64,000 bases of DNA, taken from Sulfuriferula sp047300855. Lineage in GTDB: Bacteria > Pseudomonadota > Gammaproteobacteria > Burkholderiales > Sulfuriferulaceae. The notes beneath the pieces are model-generated. The model worked only from the letters and a program-made list of their open reading frames with translations. It was not told where the DNA came from and made no database searches. The stretch is from contig NZ_CP170197.1 of the NCBI RefSeq assembly GCF_047300855.1, forward strand, positions 2,418,001 through 2,482,000, read 5' to 3'. Shown here piece after piece: positions 47,772 to 56,637 of this stretch; position 1 is the first letter of the stretch; each line of letters begins with the position of its first letter. The position numbers and the translations under genes are program-made.

Positions 47772-49010
47772 ATGAACAAGCCACTATCAGTCTGGCAGCA
47801 GATCGCTGTCGCGCCTCACCGCAGCATGTTCCTGATTGGAGCGCTGCAGGGCGTGGCGGCAATGTTGTGGTGGGTGTTCGATCTGGCCGGGCGTTACGGT
47901 ATCGCAGGCAGCGCGACGGCATGGAGTATCACGCCGATTTGGGCGCATGCCTTTTTGATGATGTACGGCTTTTTTCCGTTTTTTATTTTCGGCTTTCTGT
48001 TCACCACTTATCCCAACTGGATGAATGCGGGAAAAATTCCACCGCGTCATGCCTTCGGCGCCAGCCTGCTGATGGCGGGAGGCGTCGTGCTGTTTTACCT
48101 CGGCCTGGTGGTGGGGAAACCGGTCGCTGTCGCGGGTGTGGCGGTGATGCTGGCGGGATGGGGCATAGCGGTGTATGCGTTGTTGCGCGTCCTGTTCAAT
48201 GCCCCGCGCCAGGACAAGCGCCACCCGGCCGTGACCAGCGTAGCGCTGGTATTCGGCTGGCTCGGGATGGCTGCCTATCTGCTGTGGCTGCTGACCGGAC
48301 AAGCCCTGCTGCTGGATTTCGCCCGCACTGCCGGCATCTGGTTTTTCCTGCTGCCGATTGTCATGACCGTGAACCATCGCATGATCCCGTTCTTTTCCAG
48401 CCGGGTGCTGGAAAACTACGTGGTGGTCAGGCCCTACTGGATACTCTGGCTGATGCTCGCCTGTACAGCAGGGCATGGGATATTGCTGCTGCGGGAAGCG
48501 CACGCCTACCTGTGGCTGGCCGACCTGCCGCTGGCCGCTTGCGCGCTGTATTTGTCTTTCACCTGGGGATTGCTGCGCAGCTTCCGCGTCAGCCTGCTGG
48601 CAGTACTGCATATCGCGTTTGCCTGGCTGGGCCTGGCCATGCTGCTGTTCGGCGCGCAGAGCCTGGCGCTTTTTGTGAGCGCAGACGAACCGGTGTGGTT
48701 CGGCCTGGCACCGCTGCACGCGCTGACCATCGGCTATTTCGCCAGCATGGTGCTGGGCATGGTCTCGCGCGTCACGCTCGGCCATGCCGGCCAGCCGCTG
48801 GTGCTGGACCGGCTCACCTGGCTGCTGTTTATCGGGTTTCAAGGCTCGGCACTGATCCGGGTGCTGGCCGACATCGTCCCCGCAGCCGCCCGCCTGGCAC
48901 CGGATTTGTACCTGCTGGCGGGATTGGTCTGGCTGGCCTGCTTCGTTCCGTGGGCGGCGCACTACATCCCCTATTACTGGCGGCCGCGCGCCGACGGCAA
49001 GCCCGGCTGA
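47772..49010 (+). CDS. nnrS: NnrS family membrane protein
   Basis: A 412-residue polytopic protein with 12 membrane helices and the NnrS pattern: WQQIAVAPHRSMFLIGALQG, ITPIWAHAFLMMYGFFPFFI, GFLFTTYPNWM, PIVMTVNHRMIPFFSSRVLE and LGMVSRVTLGHAGQPL. NnrS is a haem- and copper-containing protein that relieves nitrosative stress in denitrifiers. The ATG at 47772 has AGGAAGG upstream. Confidence 0.95.
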   Translation: MNKPLSVWQQIAVAPHRSMFLIGALQGVAAMLWWVFDLAGRYGIAGSATAWSITPIWAHAFLMMYGFFPFFIFGFLFTTYPNWMNAGKIPPRHAFGASLLMAGGVVLFYLGLVVGKPVAVAGVAVMLAGWGIAVYALLRVLFNAPRQDKRHPAVTSVALVFGWLGMAAYLLWLLTGQALLLDFARTAGIWFFLLPIVMTVNHRMIPFFSSRVLENYVVVRPYWILWLMLACTAGHGILLLREAHAYLWLADLPLAACALYLSFTWGLLRSFRVSLLAVLHIAFAWLGLAMLLFGAQSLALFVSADEPVWFGLAPLHALTIGYFASMVLGMVSRVTLGHAGQPLVLDRLTWLLFIGFQGSALIRVLADIVPAAARLAPDLYLLAGLVWLACFVPWAAHYIPYYWRPRADGKPG

Positions 49011-49100
49011 CGAGACACCCTGCCGCTGCGGGCAGCCTGGTTTCCGCACGTGCTCCGTGCCCGGTCTGAAAAATCATTGTGAACGGCAATCAAGGAAACC

Positions 49101-49114
49101 TTGATATAAGTCAA
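49101..49114. promoter_or_regulatory. FNR/DNR box upstream of the haemerythrin gene
   Basis: TTGATATAAGTCAA matches TTGAT-N4-ATCAA with one change, and is flanked by the same CC...GG as the other two boxes here. Its centre is 85 bases before the GTG at 49193. Confidence 0.82.
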
Positions 49115-49192
49115 GGTGCTTCGCGTTCAGAAACTTGCATACTTGCACTCCGCAAACAGCACTTAAACGGACACAAAGACAAGGAGTATGCC

Positions 49193-49642
49193 GTGGAAAC
49201 AATCAGCAACTATCTCGCTTCGGATCATCGCCAGTGCGATGACTATTTCGCTATGGCGGAGGAATTCGCGGCAAAGCAGGACTGGCCTGCCACAGCTGCG
49301 AGTTTTGAACAGTTCCACTCCGCCATGGCCCATCACTTCGGGATGGAGGAGCAGGTGCTGTTCCCTGCATTCGAACGCGAAACGGGAAACACCATGGGCC
49401 CCACGCGGATGATGCGCATGGAGCATGAACAAATGCGCGATCTGTTTACACACATGGCCGCTGCCGTTGCAGCGCAGGATGCGGATGAATATGCGGGGCT
49501 ATCTGAAACCCTGCTGATCATGCTCCAGCAGCATAATCTCAAGGAAGAACAGGTGCTTTATCCGATGTCGGACCAGACGCTCGGCGTCAGGGTGCCGGAA
49601 TTGCTCCAGCAGATGAAAGAGGCTCCCGGCAGCGCCGGGTAA
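49193..49642 (+). CDS. Haemerythrin HHE domain protein
   Basis: A 149-residue four-helix protein: ISNYLASDHRQCDDYFAMAE, FEQFHSAMAHHFGMEEQVLF, RMEHEQMRDLFTHMAAAVAA and LLIMLQQHNLKEEQVLYPMS, with the His/Glu ligands of a di-iron site. The GTG at 49193 has AAGGAG six bases upstream; an upstream ATG at 49079 would start before the FNR box and is rejected. Likely NO or oxygen binding. Confidence 0.92.
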   Translation: METISNYLASDHRQCDDYFAMAEEFAAKQDWPATAASFEQFHSAMAHHFGMEEQVLFPAFERETGNTMGPTRMMRMEHEQMRDLFTHMAAAVAAQDADEYAGLSETLLIMLQQHNLKEEQVLYPMSDQTLGVRVPELLQQMKEAPGSAG

Positions 49643-49648
49643 GGCGTC

Positions 49649-49867
49649 ATGGCAGGCGAAATAACTCTGGATGTACGCGGCCTGGATCCACCCGAGCCGC
49701 TGGTGAAGGTGCTGACCGCACTGGAAAGCCTGCCGCCCGGCGACCGGCTGCGCATGGTGCACAACCGCGAACCTTTCCCGCTGTACGGCATATTGCAGGA
49801 AGATGGCTATCAGTACCGCACCGAAACCTTTGCGGATGGACATCTTGAAATAATCATCTGGCGGTGA
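49649..49867 (+). CDS. DUF2249 domain protein
   Basis: A 72-residue protein: ITLDVRGLDPPEPLVKVLTA, LRMVHNREPFPLYGILQEDG and a LEIIIWR end, the TusA-like DUF2249 pattern without the TusA cysteine. It lies six bases after the haemerythrin gene. The two domains are fused in the protein at 41323-42030, which supports a joint function. Confidence 0.88.
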   Translation: MAGEITLDVRGLDPPEPLVKVLTALESLPPGDRLRMVHNREPFPLYGILQEDGYQYRTETFADGHLEIIIWR

Positions 49868-51153
49868 ATGCGCCCATTTCCAGCCTGTCCCTGCAGCAGG
49901 CGCCACCGATTTCGGTTCCTTTCAGATTCTTTCTCAGCGCGCCGCTGTTTCTATTGCTGGCAGCCCTGATATTGCTGGTTTCCGGCCCGCAGGCGCTGGT
50001 ATCGCGCTGGACTCCAGCCCTGCTTGCGCTGACGCATCTGGCCACACTGGGTTTCCTGACCATGACCATGATCGGTGCACTGATGCAAATGCTCCCGGTA
50101 CTGGCGGATTCGCCCATGCCGCAACCGCGGCGGGTAGCCTGGATGGTGCATGTTCCGTTGGTTGCAGGCACGGCAATGCTGGCATCCGGCCTGTTTTTTT
50201 CGCAAACCGTCCTGCTCGATGCCGCCATTTTCCTGCTGGTGTTTGCGCTGGGCATATTCCTGATCGCGGCCGCTTACAGCCTCGCCGCTTCACGCGTGCG
50301 CCATGCCACAATACACGCCATGCGTTTTGCCGGCATCGCCCTGATGCTCACCGTTGGGCTGGGCATTGCGCTTGCCGGTACGCTGAGCGGTGACTTCCAT
50401 CTCCCGGTGCAGGAACTCGTCAGATTGCATGTAGCGTGGGGTCTGCCGGGCTGGGTCGGCCTGCTGGTAATGGGAGTGGCGTACCAGGTGGTGCCCATGT
50501 TCCAGTTGACGCCGGCCTACCCTGCCCGACTTACCCGTTGGCTCGGCGGCTCGGTGTTTTTGTTGCTGTGCGCGGTGTCCCTGGCGTCGCTGACATCCCC
50601 GCTGCTGGCGTCATGGGGCGGCTCGCTCGCTGCGGGCGGCATAGCCATCGGATTCGCTGTGTTTGCGGGCGCTACCTTGTATTTGCAGGCAAAAAGACGA
50701 CGCAGAATAGTCGATGTCACCCAGCAATTCTGGCGCATTGGCATGCTCAGCCTGCTCAGCGCCGTTGCGCTCTGGGGGGGCGCTCAACTGGTGACCGGAA
50801 TCGCGGCAGATTCGCGTTACCCTATCGTTTTGGGTGTGCTGTTCATGTTTGGTTTTGCGGTGTCGGTGGTCAGCGGCATGCTGTACAAGATTGTGCCGTT
50901 CCTGATCTGGTTTCATCTGCAAGGCCGTCTGCCCAAGGGCAGTGCGGTTCCCAACATGAAACAGATCATCTCCGGCCACGCGGCGCGGCGCCAGATGCAA
51001 GCGCACCTGGCAACACTGCTGTTGCTGCTCGGCAGCAATGCATGGCCTGCGCTGGTTTACCCGGCCGCGCTGGCGTTGGGCTTCGCCTCTTGCCTGCTGT
51101 GGCTGAACCTGTTCGCCGCAACGCGGCTGTATCTGAAGTTTGCGCGTTTATGA
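49864..51153 (+). CDS. Polytopic membrane protein linked to NO metabolism
   Basis: A 429-residue protein with about 12 hydrophobic helices. Histidines recur in membrane-proximal positions: LTHLATLGFLTMTMIGALMQ, RLHVAWGLPGWVGLLVMGVA and VPFLIWFHLQGRLPKG. The spacing recalls haem-copper oxidase subunit I and NnrS-like proteins, so haem or copper binding is possible, but I see no full active-site set. The GTG overlaps the upstream stop in GTGA, so it is co-translated with DUF2249. Confidence 0.78.
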   Translation: MNAPISSLSLQQAPPISVPFRFFLSAPLFLLLAALILLVSGPQALVSRWTPALLALTHLATLGFLTMTMIGALMQMLPVLADSPMPQPRRVAWMVHVPLVAGTAMLASGLFFSQTVLLDAAIFLLVFALGIFLIAAAYSLAASRVRHATIHAMRFAGIALMLTVGLGIALAGTLSGDFHLPVQELVRLHVAWGLPGWVGLLVMGVAYQVVPMFQLTPAYPARLTRWLGGSVFLLLCAVSLASLTSPLLASWGGSLAAGGIAIGFAVFAGATLYLQAKRRRRIVDVTQQFWRIGMLSLLSAVALWGGAQLVTGIAADSRYPIVLGVLFMFGFAVSVVSGMLYKIVPFLIWFHLQGRLPKGSAVPNMKQIISGHAARRQMQAHLATLLLLLGSNAWPALVYPAALALGFASCLLWLNLFAATRLYLKFARL

Positions 51154-52311
51154 AAGCGCGGGCATCCTGCCATTCAGCAGATATTCCAGCAGTTCCCGCA
51201 CCGGCCGGATGGCCGCACCGAACGGCAGGCTTTCCGAGCCCCTGAAGAACAGGCCTTTGCCGATATCGCCGCGCAGCGCGGCTGCCAGTTGTGAATCGAT
51301 GCAGAATTGCCCGGCTTTGGCGATGCCGTCGCGCAGCCCGCACTGGGTCAGGCAATGCAGGCCGGAGGCGCAACGCTCCGGATGGCTTTTGGCACAGTCC
51401 TGCAGCTTGCTTTCCCGGCGCAGGTAGTTGGCCAGCCACGGGGTGCGCACGGCGCGCGCGGGCAGGCCGGCGACGCTCATGAAGGTGACGATGTCTTCCG
51501 GCCGGGCTTCCGCCAGCACTTTTTTGAAGTTGGGGTGGGCGTCGCCTTCTTCGGTCACTGCGAACGGGGTGCCGAGTTGTACCGCGCTGGCGCCGCGGGC
51601 GAGCAGGTCGCGTATCTTTTCGTGGGTGTTGATGCCGCCGGCGGGGATCAGCGGGATTTGTTCGCGTTCGATGCCCAGTTCCTTGAACAGCTGGAATACG
51701 CTGTCCAGTACGCCGGGGAAATCGAAGCGCGGGTCGTTGATGTCTTCCGGTTTGGGAGCGCCAAGGTGGCCGCCGGCGTAGCGCGGGTGTTCGATCACGA
51801 TGGCGTCGGGCAGGCGCTGCTTGCGCATCCATTTTTTCAGGACGATGCCGATGCCGCGTGCGTCGGAGAGGATGGGGATCAGGGCGACGTCGGGATAGCC
51901 TTCGGTCAGTTCGGGCAGGTCGAGCGGCAGGCCGGCGCCCATGACGATGGCTTGTGCGCCGCTCGCGCAGGCCTGGCGCACCAGGGTGGGGTGTTCGGCC
52001 ACGGCTTTCATGACGTTGACTGCCACGAGGCCGGCGCCGCCTGCGGTGGCGAGGGCGGCTTTGATTTCCCGGTCCAGGGCGAGCAGGTTGAGCTGGTCGA
52101 GTGCCGCCTTGTCGCGGCAGTGCTTGCTCTGCGCGAGCAGGTCGGGGTGGTGGTGGCGCAGGTCGATGCTGGCGATGGTGCCGACTGCGCCCAGCCGCGC
52201 CACGGCGCCCGCCAGCCGGTGCGCGGAGATGCCTACGCCCATGCCGCCTTGCACGATGGGCAGCAAACGCCGGCCTTTGATGTAGAAGTGGGGCAAGTTG
52301 GTCTCCAGCAT
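51148..52311 (-). CDS. Nitronate monooxygenase family flavoprotein
   Basis: A 387-residue TIM-barrel flavoprotein: LPIVQGGMGVGISAHRLAGA, CASGAQAIVMGAGLPLDLPE, EHPRYAGGHLGAPKPED and LIPAGGINTHEKIRDLLARG with ASAVQLGTPFA. The C-terminal half adds a cysteine-containing segment (CASGLHCLTQCGLRDGIAKA), longer than the classic enzyme. The substrate may be propionate 3-nitronate or another. Its 3' end overlaps the opposite-strand membrane gene by six bases. Confidence 0.9.
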   Translation of the reverse strand: MLETNLPHFYIKGRRLLPIVQGGMGVGISAHRLAGAVARLGAVGTIASIDLRHHHPDLLAQSKHCRDKAALDQLNLLALDREIKAALATAGGAGLVAVNVMKAVAEHPTLVRQACASGAQAIVMGAGLPLDLPELTEGYPDVALIPILSDARGIGIVLKKWMRKQRLPDAIVIEHPRYAGGHLGAPKPEDINDPRFDFPGVLDSVFQLFKELGIEREQIPLIPAGGINTHEKIRDLLARGASAVQLGTPFAVTEEGDAHPNFKKVLAEARPEDIVTFMSVAGLPARAVRTPWLANYLRRESKLQDCAKSHPERCASGLHCLTQCGLRDGIAKAGQFCIDSQLAAALRGDIGKGLFFRGSESLPFGAAIRPVRELLEYLLNGRMPALS

Positions 52312-52433
52312 TTATTTAGGTACCTCAAGACGACGGGTCGCCCGCCTCTGACGGACGCAGAAATTTACGATCTTCATACCCGTAATCAAGTATACGCTTC
52401 ACTGCCTGGAATCAGGTGCGGCTGGTGTGACCT

Positions 52434-52784
52434 TCAGTGTTCGCCCTTGGTGCGCAGCAGTCCGGCCAGGCGGTTGCCCTGCTTCTGGGGGCCGCCTCTG
52501 GGAAACATGTCATGCAAATGCCGGTTGCTGCCCGGCTCGGCTCCCCATTTTTCGCTGAAATGTTTCACCATGATCCGCACCTGGGCCTGCACGTCATGCT
52601 CATGGAAATAGGTCCGTAAAAAATGGATCACTTCCCAGTGCCGATCGGTGAGAACCAGCTCCTCCTGCTCTGCGAGGGCGCGTGCAAAATCCTCGGACCA
52701 GTCACCCAGGTCATGAAGATAGCCTTCAGAATCCGTTGGAATTTCCCTGCCATTCACCTGCACGGTTTGGTTATGCTTGTCCAT
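52434..52784 (-). CDS. DsrC/TusE-like protein lacking the conserved cysteines
   Basis: A 116-residue DsrC-fold protein: VNGREIPTDSEGYLHDLGDW, ALAEQEELVLTDRHWEVIHF, FLRTYFHEHDVQAQVRIMVK and the FPRGGPQKQGNRLAGLLRTK end. DsrC and TusE carry a penultimate cysteine (and DsrC a second, ten residues before); this protein ends KGEH and contains no cysteine at all. It therefore cannot carry sulfur in the usual way and belongs with the cysteine-less, presumed regulatory DsrC homologues. Confidence 0.88.
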   Translation of the reverse strand: MDKHNQTVQVNGREIPTDSEGYLHDLGDWSEDFARALAEQEELVLTDRHWEVIHFLRTYFHEHDVQAQVRIMVKHFSEKWGAEPGSNRHLHDMFPRGGPQKQGNRLAGLLRTKGEH

Positions 52785-52974
52785 CTCGCGTTACCTCCAC
52801 AATTCCAGACATACCGTTGTCCGGTAAATTTCGAAGCCATTTTGCCACATTACTGCTTTGTGCCAAGAGGCTGTTAAAAAAATGGCATTTACCCTTTCAG
52901 TCTTCATCAATTGAATTGAAAGCTTGGCAAAATAGTGTGCGCCCATGGAGGCAAACGGCGTTTCGTTTGATGTT

Positions 52975-52984
52975 GTGATATCAC
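52975..52984. promoter_or_regulatory. Small palindrome upstream of the Crp/Fnr gene
   Basis: GTGATATCAC within TTGTGATATCACTTGTGA resembles a CRP/FNR-like operator and could be autoregulatory. The stretch 52785-53094 contains no other recognisable feature. Confidence 0.35.
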
Positions 52985-53094
52985 TTGTGAGATGCTGAGC
53001 GGGATGGATTTCCGGTGTGAGAGACCGCCGGATCGCGCTCAGGCAGTGCGCGATTGATTCCATGCATTATTTGACTGAACCAGTATCAAGGAGC

Positions 53095-53784
53095 ATGGCC
53101 ACGGAAAATTCAAAAATACATTCTTTACTGGAAAATGTGCCTCTGTTCAGCGCACTGCAGCCAGCGGAAATCCAGTCCATTACGCTGGGGGCGAAAGTAT
53201 TGAAGGCGGCTCGCGGTGACATCCTGTTCCATAGCGGTGATGCCCCCAGCGGCTTCTATCTCATTGTATACGGCCAAATTAAACTGGCCTTTACATCACC
53301 TCTGGGCGTGGAAAAGGTTGTGCATCTGATGGGGCCGGGCGAGAGTTTTGGAGAGGCTGTCATGTTTTTGGATAAACCCTATCTGGTTTCCTCGCAAGCG
53401 CTCGTCGATTCGCTTCTGATTCATGTCGGAAAGGCGGCTCTACTTGACGAGATTGAACGGAATCCTGGATTCGCTCGTAAAATGCTGGCCGGATTGAGCA
53501 TGCGGCTTCATACCCTGGTACGGGATGTGGAAGCCTATTCCCTGCGTTCCAGCGTGCAACGAGTGATTGGTTATCTGCTCCAGAACGACCAGGGAAATTC
53601 TTCGGAGGGAGATGTCCTTCACTTTCATTTCCCGGCGAGCAAGCTGATTATCGCCTCGCGCCTGAACATCTCCCCGGAGACGCTTTCTCGTATCTTGCAC
53701 GATCTCAGCGTAGCCGGTTTGATCCGCGTTGAGGGCAAGCAGGTTGCGGTTCTGGATATCGAGCGCCTGCGCGCCTATAGCTAA
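53095..53784 (+). CDS. Crp/Fnr family transcription regulator (DNR/NnrR-like)
   Basis: A 229-residue regulator: cyclic-nucleotide-binding-like fold (VPLFSALQPAEIQSITLGAK, DILFHSGDAPSGFYLIVYGQ, GPGESFGEAVMFLDKP) and C-terminal helix-turn-helix (ASRLNISPETLSRILHDLSV). There are no N-terminal cysteines for an Fe-S cluster, so it is not FNR itself; DNR-type NO sensing fits its place beside nos and nnrS. The ATG at 53095 fits family length though AAGGAG is very close; ATG at 53062 is possible. Confidence 0.9.
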   Translation: MATENSKIHSLLENVPLFSALQPAEIQSITLGAKVLKAARGDILFHSGDAPSGFYLIVYGQIKLAFTSPLGVEKVVHLMGPGESFGEAVMFLDKPYLVSSQALVDSLLIHVGKAALLDEIERNPGFARKMLAGLSMRLHTLVRDVEAYSLRSSVQRVIGYLLQNDQGNSSEGDVLHFHFPASKLIIASRLNISPETLSRILHDLSVAGLIRVEGKQVAVLDIERLRAYS

Positions 53785-54108
53785 CCCGGATATTTCATAA
53801 ATTGACGCGCGCCCGCGCCGGTCTTCTGATTGACGAGACCGGGTCAGGGCGTTGGATTACCTGCGTCGCTGTGTTGCCCTGCCGGCGCCTGGGCCGGGCC
53901 TAACACTGCATCCTGCAACAGGCGCACGAGGGTATGCATACGGGCTGCGGATTTTTGTCCGCGACTATGCCTTGAGCATTGCCTGGTTTTGCTGGCCTGA
54001 AGTCAATCCTGATCGCCGCTGCCCGGCTATTTCATTTCCAAACCAAACATCTTCCGCCGGATATTTTCAATGCGGCGCAATTATTTTGATCTTCTATCTT
54101 GATCTTCC

Positions 54109-54122
54109 TTGATATAGATCAA
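54109..54122. promoter_or_regulatory. FNR/DNR box upstream of nosZ
   Basis: TTGATATAGATCAA, identical to the box before nnrS, lies 125 bases before the nosZ ATG in an otherwise gene-free stretch (53785-54246). A DNR-type regulator encoded just upstream is the likely activator. Confidence 0.88.
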
Positions 54123-54246
54123 GGAACAAAATATCTGCAACCCCTAATATTGCGCACATGCTGCGACCGAATGACGCAAGCAGCCGCATGACGCTGCGGC
54201 GGACTTGATAATAGGGCACAAGAGTCTTTAACCGAGGAGTGAAAAA

Positions 54247-56214
54247 ATGACTTCCAGTGACTGGAAAGACAGGGGAATAACAGAGCTTCAGGATGCAAGC
54301 AGGCGCAAGTTCCTGAATACGGCCGCATTGGTCGGCTTGGCCGGCACCGGGCTGTCGGTCGGATTGTCGTCGTGTAAAAAAGCAGGAGAAGTCGTCACGC
54401 AGCCCGGTGCCGGCAAGGCCGGCGAACCTTCGGCCAAGGTAGCGTCAGCAGTAACTTACGGAGAGTTTGAAGTCCCGCCCGGGCAACTCGACGAGTATTA
54501 CACATTCTCCAGCGGCGGCCATTCCGGCGAAGCACGCGTCTACGGTTGCCCTTCCGGGCGGCTCATTAAACGGATACCCATTTTCAACCTGGACTGCGAA
54601 AGCGGTTGGGGGATTACCAACGAATCCAAGGCGATCATCGGGACCAAGGCGGACGGTAGCCCGAAATACACCACCGGAGATACCCATCATGTGCACGGTT
54701 CCTATACCGACGGCACCTACGACGGGAAATACCTGTGGACAAATGACAAGATCCACAGCCGACTGGCGCGAATCCGGCTGGATTATATGGTGTGCGACAA
54801 GATCATCGACATTCCCAACGTCCAGGGATTCCACGGTATTTTTCCCGACAAACGCGACCCGGTTGACCCCAAGATCAATCACACCACGAGGGTATTTTGC
54901 GGCCAGGAATTCCATATCCCGCAACCCAATGACGGCCGGGATGAAAACGATCCGAAAAAATATTACTGTGTTTTTACCTGCGTCGACGCCGAGAGCATGA
55001 ACGTCCGCTGGCAGTGCAAGATCGACGGCAACCTTGATCTGGTCGCGACCTCCTATGATGGCACGCTGGCCGGATCCAACCAGTACAACACCGAGAACGG
55101 CGTCCATTACGAGGAGATGATGGCCGCTGAGCGGGATGCCTGCGTGCTGTTCAACATTGCCCGCATCGAAGCAGCGGTCAAGGCAGGCAAGTACTTCACC
55201 ATCGGTGACTCGAAGGTGCCGGTTGTGGATGGCACCAAGGATGCAAACAAGGATCCGAAGACGGCACTCACCTGCTATGTGCCGGTTCCCAAGAATCCAC
55301 ACGGTGTCAATGCTACGCCGGACGGGAAATATTTCGTCTGTGCCGGCAAGCTCTCGCCCACCGCCACGGTCATCGACCTTGGCCTGGTTCATAAATGGTT
55401 CAACGGAGAATTGAAGGCGCCTCGCGACACTGTGGTGGCGGAACCTGAGATCGGCCTGGGGCCCTTGCATACTGGCTTCGATGGCAGAGGCAATGCGTAT
55501 ACGTCGCTCTTCCTCGACAGTCAGATCGTCAAGTGGAACATCGACAAAGCGATCGCCCAATTCAAGGGTGATAAGCAAATCGATCCGGTGCTGGACCGTA
55601 TCGATGTGCACTATCAGCCGGGCCACGGTTTTACTTCCATGGGCGAAACAAAGGAACTCGACGGAAAATTCTTCATTTCAGGCAACAAGTTCACCAAAGA
55701 TCGTTTCCTGCCGGTGGGACCGAGGCACCCGGACCAAGAGCAGTTGATCGATATAAGAGGCGACAAGATGCGTCTGATCGCCGACCACTCCGTTGATCCG
55801 GAACCCCACGACTCCATCATAGTGAAGCGGGACAAGATCAGGACCCGCCAGATCAACGACCTGAACGAGCATCCGCTCGCAGTAAAGGATGCGAAGGACT
55901 GTCGCGTGGAGCGCAAAGGCAAGAAAGTCACGGTATACCTGACTTCCCAGGCCCCGGCGTTTGGACTGCGGGAATTCACCGTCAGGCAAGGTGACGATGT
56001 CACGATTATTCTTACCAACCTGGATAAGGTCGAAGATCTGACCCACGGCCTGGCGATTCCGATGTACGACATCAATTTTGTCGTCAACCCGCAGCAGACC
56101 AAGTCGGTGACTTTCAAGGCAGACAAGCCGGGGGTCAGCTGGGTGTACTGTACTAATTTCTGCCATGCCCTCCACCTGGAAATGCGCAGCCGCATGATTG
56201 TGGAAAAAGCCTAG
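54247..56214 (+). CDS. nosZ: Nitrous oxide reductase NosZ, Tat-type (clade I)
   Basis: A 655-residue copper enzyme reducing N2O to N2 in the periplasm. The Tat signal is SRRKFLNTAALVGLAGTGLS. The CuZ region has GDTHHVHGSYTDGTYDGKYL; later histidines include NPHGVNATPDGKYF and LGPLHTGFDGRGN. The CuA site at the C-terminus is C635-x3-C639-x3-H643-x2-M646 (CTNFCHALHLEM). GAGGAG-type ribosome site precedes the ATG. First gene of the nos cluster but separated from nosR by a large palindrome. Confidence 0.97.
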   Translation: MTSSDWKDRGITELQDASRRKFLNTAALVGLAGTGLSVGLSSCKKAGEVVTQPGAGKAGEPSAKVASAVTYGEFEVPPGQLDEYYTFSSGGHSGEARVYGCPSGRLIKRIPIFNLDCESGWGITNESKAIIGTKADGSPKYTTGDTHHVHGSYTDGTYDGKYLWTNDKIHSRLARIRLDYMVCDKIIDIPNVQGFHGIFPDKRDPVDPKINHTTRVFCGQEFHIPQPNDGRDENDPKKYYCVFTCVDAESMNVRWQCKIDGNLDLVATSYDGTLAGSNQYNTENGVHYEEMMAAERDACVLFNIARIEAAVKAGKYFTIGDSKVPVVDGTKDANKDPKTALTCYVPVPKNPHGVNATPDGKYFVCAGKLSPTATVIDLGLVHKWFNGELKAPRDTVVAEPEIGLGPLHTGFDGRGNAYTSLFLDSQIVKWNIDKAIAQFKGDKQIDPVLDRIDVHYQPGHGFTSMGETKELDGKFFISGNKFTKDRFLPVGPRHPDQEQLIDIRGDKMRLIADHSVDPEPHDSIIVKRDKIRTRQINDLNEHPLAVKDAKDCRVERKGKKVTVYLTSQAPAFGLREFTVRQGDDVTIILTNLDKVEDLTHGLAIPMYDINFVVNPQQTKSVTFKADKPGVSWVYCTNFCHALHLEMRSRMIVEKA

Positions 56215-56247
56215 TCCGCACATCGCGCAATGTGCAATCGATCTGCT

Positions 56248-56521
56248 AGCGTACGGTTTCACACTAAACGGCACTTACAGCGCGCCACTGATGAGTCAGC
56301 TGCAAGGCGCGTTTGCGCAGCCATAGCTGTTCTATGGCAAGTAAACGCAACGCCGCAGATGACTCATCAGGGGCGCGCCCGCAGGGAGCCACCCAAAAAC
56401 GCCCTGTCCGCGTTGCGGCGCTTGACAAGGGCATATGGCCATTGCCTGCGCTGCGCGCCGTGCCTTGTCATGGCGTTTTTGGGTGGCTCTGTAAGTGCCG
56501 TTTAGTGTGAAACAGTACGCT
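56248..56521. repeat. Nested palindromic element between nosZ and nosR
   Basis: Terminal inverted repeats of 33 bases (56248-56280 and 56489-56521) differ at one position. Inside lie two further inverted pairs: CTGATGAGTCA (56288-56298) with TGACTCATCAG (56360-56370), and a 17-base arm AGCCACCCAAAAACGCC (56387-56403) with its inverse (56472-56488). The whole can fold as a branched cruciform. No convincing gene lies in it. It looks like a MITE or a REP-like mobile palindrome. Confidence 0.85.
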
Positions 56522-56637
56522 CGTGTCCGTCCGCATTTTTGCGGCCTGTTTCGAATCGGGCGGACCCTGGCAGAGACCCGTGAGCTTGCCTTATGGGATC
56601 GTGGCGGGCAATTTTGTGTTGCGGGCGAAATTCCGTG

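Noticed and set aside
51307..52611. Plus-strand frame of 434 codons opposite the nitronate monooxygenase gene
   Set aside because: It is antisense to a well-supported gene and rich in repetitive Gly/Ala/His typical of shadow frames.
53818..53842. Inverted repeat CCGGTCT...AGACCGG after the Crp/Fnr gene as a terminator
   Set aside because: The stem is short, the loop is 11 bases and no T-run follows, so an intrinsic terminator is not supported.
53852..54112. Plus-strand frame of 86 codons between the Crp/Fnr gene and nosZ
   Set aside because: It has no family pattern and no ribosome site, and it runs into the FNR/DNR box.
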